DNA from: Callaeas wilsoni
Lineage: Eukaryota; Chordata; Aves; Passeriformes; Callaeidae
Assembly: GCA_013398955.1 (NCBI GenBank)
Contig: VWPU01012288.1
Location: 184,999-248,998, forward strand
Length of the DNA stretch: 64,000 nt
Direction: 5' to 3'
A program made the position numbers and the translations under genes. The notes beneath the pieces are model-generated. The model saw only the letters and a list, made by a program, of their open reading frames with translations, ran no database searches and was not told where the DNA came from. Every line of letters begins with the position of its first letter. The stretch's first letter is position 1. Shown piece by piece: positions 53,096-64,000 of this stretch.

Positions 53096-56000
53096 AATAC
53101 AGAATAATAGCCTGGGGAGTTTGCATACACTCTTGTTCTCAGACAGGCTGGTTACTACAGGTGAGCAATCATGTTAGAGTAAAAACAGACATGATCTAAA
53201 CCTTTGCCCTGAACTCTAGCTGGTGAATTAATAGTGGTTTCTCACTTGGGAATCTCTGCTGGGGAGCCTGGATATAGCTTTTTATCCAAATTTCCTTGTC
53301 ATGTTCATACAACTGGCATTTAGCAGCTTCACCATGGCTACACAGGGACTGTGGCTGGGAGGAAGCACATGAAATGCCAGGGCTGATGGCATTCAACACT
53401 GACCTAAACCAACACTCCACAGCACAGCAGAGCTCCCCACCTGACACAGCCACCTAAAACATGTGGCAGCAGTAGCTTGCCCAGGAGAAATCAGGATAGG
53501 CCTGTCATGATGGTACAATGTCTGAAGTAGAAGCCACCCATTCACAGATTGTTTTGATCACAGCACTGAAGTGAGATGGCTCCTCTGGCTCTGGGCTGGA
53601 CCAGGATCATCTGGAACATCTTTTTTCTTCACTCTGATTTCAAATGGGAAAAAAAAACCAAGCTAAAAAACAAAAATGCACCACCAACAGTCTAGAACAC
53701 TGAGTACTTCTGATCCTACCAGCTACACATCCTCCTGCCATTTCAGTATCTAAAGATCTTCCAGAAAATCTTTCATTGCTTACACCAGGGCAAAGTCTCT
53801 GCAGGCATACAAAAGCTGAACTCTTCAGAGCTGCTGTGGTCTTTGAGCTGATTTCCAGTAAATCATACACTGGAGTAATCCTGCTGTTCAGCAGCACCAT
53901 TTGCAAGCTAATGTTTACCAGAAGGCATTCTCTACCAAAGTATATCCTAACTACGACGTCTAGAACAGGCAAAATGGTTGTGATAGTAAAAGCTGATGGA
54001 ATTTTTATATCATGAAGCTGTAAAGCCATAGGAATTTTCTTTTTATTTTGCTGAAATATATCTAAAAGAGGAGGGAAAGAAAATCCTCTTTGACCCTAAA
54101 AACCAGCCTCCATCACAAAACAAACAGGAGTAAAGAAACCTTCCTTAAAGCCTGCATAAATATTTCAAAACATCACATGATTTCTAAACAACACTTAAAT
54201 AAAGTGTTTTGTTTTTACTAGCTGAAGGAAAACTCTGCTTTAACAAACTTGTTACAAATTGAACAGGAATCTGAACGTTATTTTGGGTAGCCTGAAGCTG
54301 AAGTCCGTTATGAAAGAAGGTGTAGTCATGCTCCTACATCCTCCTCCAGGCTCCTCCTGCAGCTCCTGGCCCCCTTTGCACACACTCTGCAGGACATGAC
54401 GTAGCCCCAACTTTTTTGTGGGTGGTCAAAGTAGCCCCAGCTCTGGCCCAACATTCACACCTTGGGGGAACAACTACATTTAAGGAACTTGTGAGAAACC
54501 TCTCACAGGAACACTCACTGACAATTAAGCATGAGGTGGTGAAACGCTCTGCTGGATGGGGGTCAAGGTGCAGGACAAGATGTGACAGCAGCGCTTTGCA
54601 CTTCATCAGAAGGTCCCCTGAACAGCATCACCGACTTTCCACCAAGCTTCACGCCTTTACTCTCCTCTTTCCCTCTACGCAAAGGAGGGGGCATAGCTGT
54701 CAACGCATCACCATTAATGGAGCTGGTTTCTCCTTACAATGCATACAGCCCCATCCTTCAGCACTTCCAGCAGTCACAGCACTACCAAGACACATCGACA
54801 GCAGAGGAAACTTCATCATCATCATCATGAGTCAAAGTTTTCCTGCTTCATAAATCTTCACTGATTTTATTGCAGTTCATTCATTTTCCAAGTTTTCCCT
54901 GTTGTGCCAAGTGTTTCTCTAAAAAGTATATATCCAAGGTACTCCAACAAGTGACAGTCAAAAAATAACCCAAGAAAGCAAAAACAAATGAAAAAACCAA
55001 ACACTTGAAAGAAATCAAGGTCATCAGGGAGCAGATGCCCTGAATTAATTAGCTACACTGAGTAGGGACAAAACACACAGAGGCAAGAACCTCTGAAATA
55101 TTTCCATCAGTGGAAACACGCTACATCAGAGTTCAAGCTGTAGCAGAACCTATTATTTATAGTCCACTGGAGGAGGAAAGTATACACTACTTAATGAACT
55201 TGCAAACTAATATTAACTGCAGATTTATATTTTATTATGTTGGCTTCATTCTGATCCAAGTTATCATGATTCCCTTCTGTAGCAAGAGCCAAAACACCTG
55301 AACCTGCATCACAGTTTCACAGGTTTTTAAGACCAGATGGACAACTGCAATCATAACATCAACTAGAGAATTTTATCCAGTAATTTCTGCATTACATCTG
55401 TAATTTCCTTGAACACACTGTTTACAAGGGGATGATATTGCCCTTTGACAAAGCTCTTCAGGTTGGCTGCATTTTTTCCCCACAGGCATAGAACCAGCTC
55501 TAACACCAGAGAGTGAGACCCAAAGCTCACTCTGATAACCAGACCCACTAAAACAACCAGAAAACGAATTATTTTTTCCTCACAAAAATTCCCAGTCAAA
55601 ACAAGAGGCAGTCATTTATTCTTCATGCCATACATCACTTAAAGGCAGAAAGTGGTTGGATTAGCCTGACACCAAAGTGCCTGGAAACTTAAAAACTCCA
55701 GAAATGGTTTGCTTTTCTTTAATGGTAAACACTCCTATTCCCATCAAAATCACCGTTTAACTGAAAAGGGTTTATTCATTGTGAAGAAAGCCAGGAAAAT
55801 GCTTCCATTCTCACTCATAAAATTCACTGGAAACAACACTGTACCAACACAACAGCAGATTTCTGAGCTGGCTGCAGCACCGATTTTATGGGTAACCATC
55901 TGGGCAAGTATCACTTTACCACTAAGAAAAAAAACCGAAGCGTCCACCAAATGCAACATACAACCAGCACCTGCAACCTGACAACCAACCTGCATGGAGA

Positions 56001-59000
56001 AACAAAATACCAGTGCTGTCCTGCAGATCAGGACCGCCAACCACTGTCACGGCATCTGCAAGCCACTGAAGAAGGCAGTTCCTTCAAGACCCTGCTTAAA
56101 GATAGCACCTTATCAAGCACACACACAGCCAAGCCCAATGTTAGCACCCCAACAGTTTCTCAGTGCAATCAAAACACCTGCTAGCAGGGCTGAGATGAAA
56201 TCTCACCTTCTTCCCTAAATTAACAACTAATTGTTGGTCTCTACAGTCTCTGTTCCTAAAAGGTGTCCTAAAAGACATGGAGATCAAATTCTGTTATGCA
56301 TATAACTAAACTCAGGAAACTTGGCAGAGATACATCCAGACCTGTCAAGGCTGTCAGCTTTCACTACCAGTGGACTTGCAGGACCTCACAGTCCACCACC
56401 AATAAAGCCTTCCTGTTGACAATAATGACTACTCTGCTGCCACTGAATTAATTCAAGTGGAAAATAAAAGGAACTGACATAATGCTTAGCAAGCATTTGG
56501 GAGAAAAAAAAGTTTAAAATGATCTATTGGCTTTTCAGGGGGGTTGACAGTTTATCCCTTCTATTTCTGTAGAAGGAAGAGGGTGGAGGTTGCTAGTGGG
56601 AACAGCACATTGTCAACACATTTTAGTAAGAAATTGCTTGTGAGTATTAGTAAAGCAAAGATGGATAAGCCAAAATGACTGGGGGTTTTTTAGAAATTAT
56701 CATACAAAAGCAAGTATGCTGATAATTTCTCCAAATAGTTTCACTGGTTTGGGACATGCAAAACAGTTTAAGAAGTGATACAAGTCCGCTCAGAAGCATC
56801 AAGAAATGCTCATTACTGATGCTGCAAAATTAATTTTCTCTCAGGTGTTTCTCTATCCCCTCTAGAAATGACAAAGTTCAGACTGGTTGCTCTGATCTCT
56901 TTCCAACATGAAGCGATGCAGGTTAGAGAACCCAGTACTTAACACCTTGGCAAAACACTACAATACTCCCCCCTGCACCAAAATGACATGAAAGTCTGCA
57001 AGCCCAGGGTTCTATCCTCTCTCCTACAGGTTCAATACCTGCTACACAACCACCTAAACCTTGCAGCTCTCAGCTTCTGCAGGGTACTGTTTGTTCTCCA
57101 TGCACACCAATCAAAGCACAGGTTGCTGAACTGATGCTCAGGAGCTGGCCAGCAGGAAGACAAGAGGCAGGAATCACCTCCTTCCTCAGGGATGCCAGAT
57201 CAGCTCACAGGGGTATTTCCAGATCTGCTGCCATAGTACATGCTGTATCCCCTTCTCCAGGAGACATCCAGCCAGTGGTTACCCGAGCTAGCCTACTTGG
57301 TCAGAGTCCTCCTAACATACCTGCTGCACAACTCAAATACCAGGGAAGAGGGAGACATAAGCAGGGTGTTTTCCCACCAACACCACCCCCGATGAGACAG
57401 CATGCACTGAATGTTCCCATGGCAATCATTCTGGCCCACAGCATCTTCAGCCCTCTTTGCAAGGCAGAAGCAGGAAGGCTGTGCTCATACACACAGCCCA
57501 GGGCAGCTTGCAGCTGCCAGCACCCTCGTCCTCAGCAGGCAATAAGCTGCTGCACCTCTGCAAACAGCCACCCACGATCACCTAGCACACCCAGCAGCAG
57601 TCAGGTGCTGTGAATCACAGTGCTCACATCTTCTCCTGACTCTGCTCTGGACCAGCTTCCTTGCAGGAGACAGGGATAATTGCTTTCCACCTCCAAGAGG
57701 ATAAGCGCATTAAACCTTCGGAGAGGTTCAGATAATGCACTGACCAAAGCCATAGCAAATACCAAAACTGAGACTGTAAGAGATATAATAGGTCAAAGAG
57801 ACAACTGAAAGGGTAACAAATCCCTAGAGAGAATTAAGCTACTGAAGGCCAGCGCTCAGGTTTGCCAATACAGCTGGCTGTGAAAGCAACTGGGGCAGCA
57901 AATGCTTTCACCTGTCACCTCGATGTCCAGCTAGTCACAGAGCAGACTGAGGGACAGGCACTGCGTGAACACAAAGGACAATCCAGCTCTCAATTCTGCC
58001 TGTGCAAAAAACCAGGTACATCTTAAGAATGAAATATATTTTCAAAGGAAAAAAGAACTCTTGACTAGCTTTTTAAATACACAGCAATTTTTCTAGCAGA
58101 GATCAAAGAAAATCAGTTTAGTGAAGCAAAAGTTACACAAAAATTGTTCATTCCAATGCAATAATTAACACAGTGTTTCTGCAACATTCTCTGAGTAAAG
58201 AAAAATACCTAGTTCAAGTCCATCCTGGTTAAAATGAAGCCTCATCTCTCAACAGTACTTATGGTCAATGAGAAAGGTGCACTGATGACAGATTTCAATT
58301 CTGTGTTTACATGTTTTACTATAAGAACAACGTTTTTTAAAAACCTTTTTAATGGACAGTAGTAGGTTGAGTATCTACTGAAGAGGTGAGTGAATACCCT
58401 TTCCTCTAGAGAAGCAAGCACTTAACTAAGAAATTCAGTGCTTCTACAAAGTGACCAATCTGCGTGCATTTGGGGTTTCTCTCATTTCACTCTTATTCCA
58501 TCTACAGATTTCAATTTATTTCTGAAGAGGAAGTGAGAATATTTTTTTAAATTGCAAAAAGAGTTTGTTTTCTTTTAATTTTGGGGCAGGGGTCCATTTC
58601 CCTGACATCCCTGAGCAATGTTTAAAGCTCATCTCTACTCAAGTGTATGCATGCTTTCACACTTACAGGAATGGACCACCAGATATGTAGCTCCAAGACA
58701 GAAAGAGTGGTGGATCTAACAGACCCATGGCTGCTCCAGACTCTAAAGCAAACAGAGTCCACCACCACCACTAAGCTGAGCTAATTCAGCTGGACTTTCC
58801 CAGGTCAAGGGCTCTGCACTTGCTCAGCACATGCTGGACACCAGGATTCCTGCAGAAGCAGCATGGAAATCCTTGGAACAATAAAGCATAAAACTAGAAA
58901 GAACAGAGTAGAGTGCAGGGCATCACATCATAAGCTGTCCCACCTTTTCAGTTTCTGCCAGATTTTATGAAATCCTCCTCTCACCACCCATGCCTCCCTC

Positions 59001-60405
59001 AAGCCTGCTGCAAAAAGCCTTGTATTTTTTACTGCAAAGAATAAACATTTCACCATGGGCAAGATTTTGTTTTCTTATTTAGCAGAAGGAGAACAGCAGA
59101 CATGGAAACGGACTATACACTGGAGCTAAAAAGTGAGGTAATGGTTGGAGAGTTAACAGCGGAGGGGGAAGAACCTGTCACACAAGCCCACTAACTTCCC
59201 TTCCTCCCATGGTAGCTGCCAGTTTACTCCTCTGTATATTGATGTGCAAATAGCTGCTTTATCCATCAAATTATAGCATCAACATTTACCATATTATAAG
59301 CAGTCAGTTACTGTTTAAGACAGTTTGCCTGTTTTCTACTATTTATCACAATTTTTAAGATAAGCTTTGAAAGGAAACAGGCACTATCTTGGAGTCGATC
59401 TTTGCTATTGTTTATTTCCCTTTTTTAAAACATGTGTCATTAGGCAGCAATGCTTTTAGTCATATACTTGAAAGTGCTGAGTTTCGAATGTTGTTTTACT
59501 GTCAAAAGGATAGTAGTTCCATTTTAAAGCCATGACTGAGTCATTCTAAACCTCTTGAAAAGCCATAAATCACGCATCAGACAGATCCCAAAAAGACCAT
59601 TAGACATGAGCTGTCCTTCCTCATACCAGTAATTCCACTGCAGTAAATTTTAAAGTTAATGGGACTACTCCAGTGAGTAAAATAAACACATGGCACTGAG
59701 GCTATGCTCTGCTCTCACGGAAAGCACACAGGGAACCATTCCAATACACCAAACACAGAACTGATAACTCCTTAAAGCCTCCTTAAGGCACTGTGAGCAC
59801 AGTGAAATGTGTCCAGACTTACCTGTTCTGCATACACAAGGCATATGCATGCTAGCAGCACTCAACACCTACAGAATTACACAAAATGCTATAGTTGTGT
59901 GAATGCATGACATACTAAGGCAAGCTACTAAGTGCAACCTAATAAGCAGAATGTTCTGATAGTATTTTTATCTGAAGCATTAGACTAATTTAAATACATT
60001 GATATGAAAATTAAGACTATTTTCCCACCTGCTTTTACTACACAAAAAACCCCCCACTTCCTGAAAAAGACTTCATTCACTAATTAAAGATAAACATTGT
60101 GATGTTATAGCTAAATATGCAGTTATTCAGTGCGCCATGACACAGAAATTATATACCACTACGAGACAACACATACACACACAAGTCAACACACTGAGAA
60201 CAGGTAGGTTCATTTCAGGCTCTGGCATGAATAATTTGCAAATTACAACCTTCCTTTATTTTTGCCAGCACCAGTCCCACCCCTTTAATTGTACTCATTT
60301 ATTCATTCATTCAAATAAAAAATGATACATTGAGATAATGTAAATGATGAAGCTTTAAAAAACCCTGAAAGAATTAAGAAGGCAAAGGACCAAACGTAGG
60401 AGTTT

Positions 60406-60409
<4 letters not shown>

Positions 60410-60436
<27 letters not shown>
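60410..60436. repeat. Poly-A run, 27 bp
   Basis: There are 27 consecutive A residues in AT-rich intron 1 sequence, with no recognised retroposon body upstream. Confidence 0.9.
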
Positions 60437-60439
<3 letters not shown>

Positions 60440-63282
60440 TTCTAGTCTTACAACAAATACAACACATTCCAAAGACTCATTTTGTCTTTCTCACCTTTGT
60501 CTATTTAAGTCAATGTCATTCTTTCAAACTGCATTTCTTTTGATTTGCTTAACAGTACACTTCATTGTTAAGCACTGCCTCATCAGCACTTCTGCTGAAA
60601 AGCCCTAAAATGAAATATACTTTGTGTTTAATTACAATTATGCAAATATGTTGTGGAATTACTTTGTTACAAGCAATCAGATATAACGCATTCCTTTATT
60701 TTAATAATTTGCCCCCATGACACTTTTTAAGGTCATCTAAGTGACGACCAAATGTAATCTGCAAACCTCTTCAAATCCACAGGCGATGTGTAACAAATCA
60801 TATAGTTTAGGGTGAAGGGGAGAGTCTTCAACCAAATCCATCATTCATTGTGTTTCCCATAAATAATTTATACAAGCCACTTCCCAAACCCTAGTACTTA
60901 CAACAGAAAGATTTAAAACACATGCATTTTTAAACCAAAGGCAGTGCAGGAAGCCCAGTCACATACTGCAGGGCTGCCTCTCGCACCCTATTATCACAGG
61001 GAATGCATTTTAAAGCAGTAACACACTTCTGGAATACCAGCACTTCACACAATTGTGAAATACTTTCAGGGTACTCTTTGGAATATTTTCATTGGGACTG
61101 ATTTCTGAACTTGTAACATTACTCAAAGCAAAAAGCAAATATCTGGTTTAAACAATGGACTCTGCAAAGAGTTAAAAATAATGCTAAACAACACTTGAAA
61201 ATGCATGAAATAGTATTGAGCCTTCATCTTTCATATATGTTTTGTTTTTAACATATAAACTGAGGAAAGGTGATTAAAATAAAAATCTGTTTCATTTCAC
61301 TATTACAGGAAAGGCTGAAGAAAACTTAACTCATTTTTCCCAATGTATATCCTTCAATCCACTTCTGGAGGTATCGATGAAGGTGACCAGATTTGTGACA
61401 GAGGCTGGGCACTCAATACTTCTCCATAAAAATGGCAGGAGCTTCTGAAACTCAGCTGCCCATGCAAAAAGCTACTTTCATCATAAGGAACTAGAACAAT
61501 GAATTTACTTTTTTCCCCCTCCGAATCATAACCTAGATTTTTAAAGCATTTTCCCCTAAGTTCCCTCCACTAGAGGGTAAAATAGAACATCACGTACTGT
61601 GAATCGTTAACTGCACGTATTTTATCCCATGAAGTCATTGTGGATTACAGTACGATTTAGAGAAACAAAAAACATGATGCAGGGGTAAAGAAAAAAATGA
61701 TTCTGAGAACCTGTCATCATCTATGCAACTACTAATGTGCTATATGCCTGCACAGCACAGGGTATTGGCTAGTTGTTTAACCATGCTGAGTAGGATGAGT
61801 GATAATAAATAAAAAATAAACCCAGAAAACCCAATACCACCAACTTCTGAAAACATTATTCACTGGTCTAAGATGGCTACCTCCATCTCAGCAAAAGTAA
61901 AGTTCCCAACCAGCCAAACAACTATCCCCAGGGGAGAAGCTCTCTCATCAGAGCTGAGAAGCAGCCAAATGAACTTTTCAAACCGAACTGGTGGCAAGTG
62001 TCAGCTCGCACGCAGCCAGGCAGGTGGGCTCAGCGCGCGAGGCTTCTCAGGCACTGGGCTCCACGCACTGCAGGGTGAGCCATTCCCAGGCACCGAGCTG
62101 TTCCGTAGCAATTGGCAAAGGAGACACGCTGCGAGAAACACTTGGCAAATAACACTTGTTTACAAATAAATCTCCTCGCAGCGAAGGACAGCACTTATTG
62201 AATAAAGTTCAGGTCCACAGTCAGACCCCTCCTAGCAGCAGCCTTTTAGCTTTGCACTTACTGAAGAGATGGAAATTAGAGAGCAGCAGTCAGAAAAGTA
62301 GCAGCAGAGACACTGTGAAGCAAGCGCTCACGCTGCTCATCATTACTGTAATATTCCCCTGCAACCTCCCTGTAAAGATGCCACTAAACCCATTTGCTAG
62401 GCAGCTTAATTAAGCCTTTCCAGTAGTTTCCTATCGTGTAAAAGTCCTATTCTGCAGCTGCCTGTTCATGAAGAGACACCTCTGTGCTCGGCAAATGGTC
62501 CCGTTGACTCAGTCAGTAATATCCAGATTTTCCGAGAACTGGCAAGGATGACTGAGACGGGGCTCGGAGCATCTGTTGGTCTCTCAGCACGGTATCATGG
62601 CAGACTGGCTCACACAGGACAGCACGCTTCCTAAAAGGAAGGTAACAGGGAAAGCCCTTCTAAATCAGCCACGCCATCTCAACAGCATTGCTCCCACGGG
62701 TGAAATCATCTGAAATTGCATGGGGGCAGGATCAGGCCCACTGTTATCTAACCAAGGCAAAGCCAAACCATTTCAAACATATCCCAAACCAATGCACTTC
62801 CTGAACATTTGATATCTTTGTACACAGAGGAACAGTATTTCCCCTTTCCTCTGCACTTTTTTTTTCTTTTAAGAAAACTGCGATTCACATTATTCTCGCT
62901 CTCGAAAATAAATTACAGCTAGCTGGTTACCTCAGGCCACATCTTTGAAATTCTGGTATGGTTTTCCTTTACCAACCCCTGCATATCTCCTCCTCCTTTT
63001 AAAGGAGTTTCACAAATAATTACGGTGCATCACGACGCCAGCCTGCTTCGAGCCGCTGGCATCCCCTGCAGATGCTGAACTTCTCCACCCATTGATTTCA
63101 CACTGTAGCCTGCCCGCGGATCCAAAAATATTAGAAAGCCCCAAGCAGTGCTCACACCATGCGTGGAGAAAAAAAAACCCAGTCTAATTTCAAAGACTAG
63201 AAGCACTCTGCTAGACAAGAAGCCTGGACGCGTTTTTGGCCATTAGCCTCATAGAGATCAAAGGTATAAAAAAAAATCCGTC

Positions 63283-64000
63283 CCCGGCGGCCGCGCTCCG
63301 CTGCGGGTTACACATCGCCACCGCCGCGGCTTCCTCTCCTTTTTATACGTGTATTTTAAGCCACGAAGTAAGCGCACTGCGGCCAGCGCTTGCAGGGCTC
63401 CCCACCGGGAGCCTCCCCTGCCCCGCCGAGTGCCGGCCGGCCCCGCCAGACCCCCAGCCCCGTGCGAACTCCCCCGTCCCATCCCTGCAAGCCCCCCGCA
63501 CCAATGCACCTGTGCGACTCCCGGGGCAAACCGCGAGCAGGCACCGCTGTGCACACCCTCCCGCGGAACGGCGCCCACACCGCGCACACATCCATTCCCC
63601 CGCAGAAAGGGAACACCCGCTGCCAAACGCGCCCGTGCCAAGGCATCTGTGCACACCCACCCGTGCCAGCCTGCCCGAGCCCCGTGCGGCGCTGCCGCCC
63701 GCGGCCACCGCCGACTCCCTCCGCCGGGAGCCACCTGCCCCACCGGCAGTGCCACCCGCATCCCCGGCGCGGGATCCGCCTTCCCGCGGGCAGAGCCCGT
63801 CTCCACTTCCCCCCAAAATGTCCCAAAATTGAATCAGCCGCGTCTGAAGCCGCGCACCGCCGGGCAGCCACCCTCCTGGGTGGGCGCTGCCCCGACGGCC
63901 CGGCCGCCCCGTCCCCGCTCACCCTCGCTGCCGGGGCTGGCCCGCAGGCTCCGAAGCGCGGCGCACAGCAGCAGCGGCAGGAGGCACGTCCGACCGGGAG
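63283..64000. promoter_or_regulatory. EPHA5: CpG island at the EPHA5 5' end
   Basis: From about 63283 the composition changes abruptly from AT-rich intron to very GC-rich, CpG-dense sequence, including a GCGGCCGC site near 63287 and CCGCCC/GGGCGG boxes near 63904. It covers the end of coding exon 1 and the first 640 bp or so of intron 1, and continues past the right edge, where the 5' UTR and transcription start are expected. Such islands mark promoters of developmental genes. Long frames on both strands here (for example 63236-63832 plus) follow from the lack of AT-rich stop codons and are not taken as genes. Confidence 0.88.
63923..64000 (-). CDS. EPHA5: EPHA5 coding exon 1 (partial): signal-peptide core
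   Basis: The last 78 bp of coding exon 1 are inside the window; the start codon is beyond the right edge. Reading the minus strand in the frame fixed by exon 2 gives 25 codons: [19 protein letters not shown] then ASPGSE, plus one base. The Leu-rich run followed by small residues is the hydrophobic core and cleavage region of a secretory signal peptide, which targets the receptor to the ER and plasma membrane. It resembles the [21 protein letters not shown] region of human EPHA5 and the ASPGSE ending of chicken. The donor is GAGG|GTGAGC at 63923/63922, phase 1. Compared with the remembered sequences there are two or three extra core residues (LP/L) and Arg in place of Trp. If the donor were not used, the frame would meet a TGA at 63834-63836. 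Confidence 0.9.

Larger units (their letters stand above)
48805..63922 (-). other. EPHA5: EPHA5 intron 1
   Basis: This 15.1-kb intron runs from the exon 1 donor (GAGG|GTGAGC) to the exon 2 acceptor. It is mostly AT-rich unique sequence. I saw no confident interspersed repeat in it, only homopolymers (52137-52167, 53080-53095, 60410-60436) and a (CAT)n of five units near 54817. The first 650 bp downstream of exon 1 belong to the CpG island. Segments at 50880-51270, 60595-60870 and 62340-62620 are candidate conserved non-coding blocks. No second gene is supported on either strand. Confidence 0.92.

Noticed and set aside
54360..54700. Locally GC-richer segment that might be an old LTR or other repeat
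   Set aside because: I could not match it to a family I know, there is no second copy in the window, and it has no TG...CA boundary pair.
63236..63832. 198-codon plus-strand frame in the CpG island, with overlapping minus-strand frames
   Set aside because: The composition (Pro, Ala, Arg, Ser) is what GC-rich DNA gives in any frame, several frames overlap on both strands, and no domain is recognisable. The real coding sequence here is the short exon 1 on the minus strand.
1..64000. CRISPR arrays, bacterial operons, tRNA or rRNA genes
   Set aside because: The window is vertebrate intron sequence. No regularly spaced direct repeats, cloverleaf-like sequence or rRNA-like blocks were seen.

Overview
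This is a bird genomic window holding the 5' part of one gene on the minus strand: EPHA5, an Eph-family receptor tyrosine kinase (the chicken orthologue is CEK7). No other gene is supported. The bird assignment rests on three things: the encoded peptides agree closely with chicken EPHA5 as I remember it, there is a 3'-terminal CR1 LINE fragment, and there are LTRs of a family common in bird genomes. Interspersed repeats are also sparse, which is usual for birds. The LTR family suggests a neoavian lineage, but that is an inference.

Layout, in the direction of transcription (right to left). A CpG island (about 63283-64000) contains the end of coding exon 1 (63923-64000), which encodes the signal-peptide core; the start codon, 5' UTR and promoter lie beyond the right edge. 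Intron 1 (48805-63922, about 15.1 kb) follows, then exon 2 (48740-48804, 65 bp). Intron 2 (20156-48739, about 28.6 kb) carries nearly all of the recognisable mobile DNA: a CR1 fragment, a solo LTR and a short, internally deleted endogenous retrovirus. Exon 3 (19492-20155, 664 bp) encodes the ephrin-binding domain and the start of the cysteine-rich region. The remainder (1-19491) is intron 3, which runs off the left edge. The three exons have consensus GT/AG splice sites and compatible phases (1, then 0, then 1), so the gene looks intact here.

The rest is non-coding intron with homopolymer runs, a (GA)-rich tract, two unrelated tandem duplications of about 35 bp, one perfect 12-bp inverted repeat and several AT-rich, homeodomain-site-rich stretches that are candidate conserved enhancers. 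The many open frames of 60-230 codons elsewhere have no family resemblance I can recognise and are treated as chance. I found no undescribed multi-gene system. The points most worth following are the candidate regulatory blocks, the deleted retrovirus with its truncated 3' LTR, and the signal-peptide differences in exon 1.
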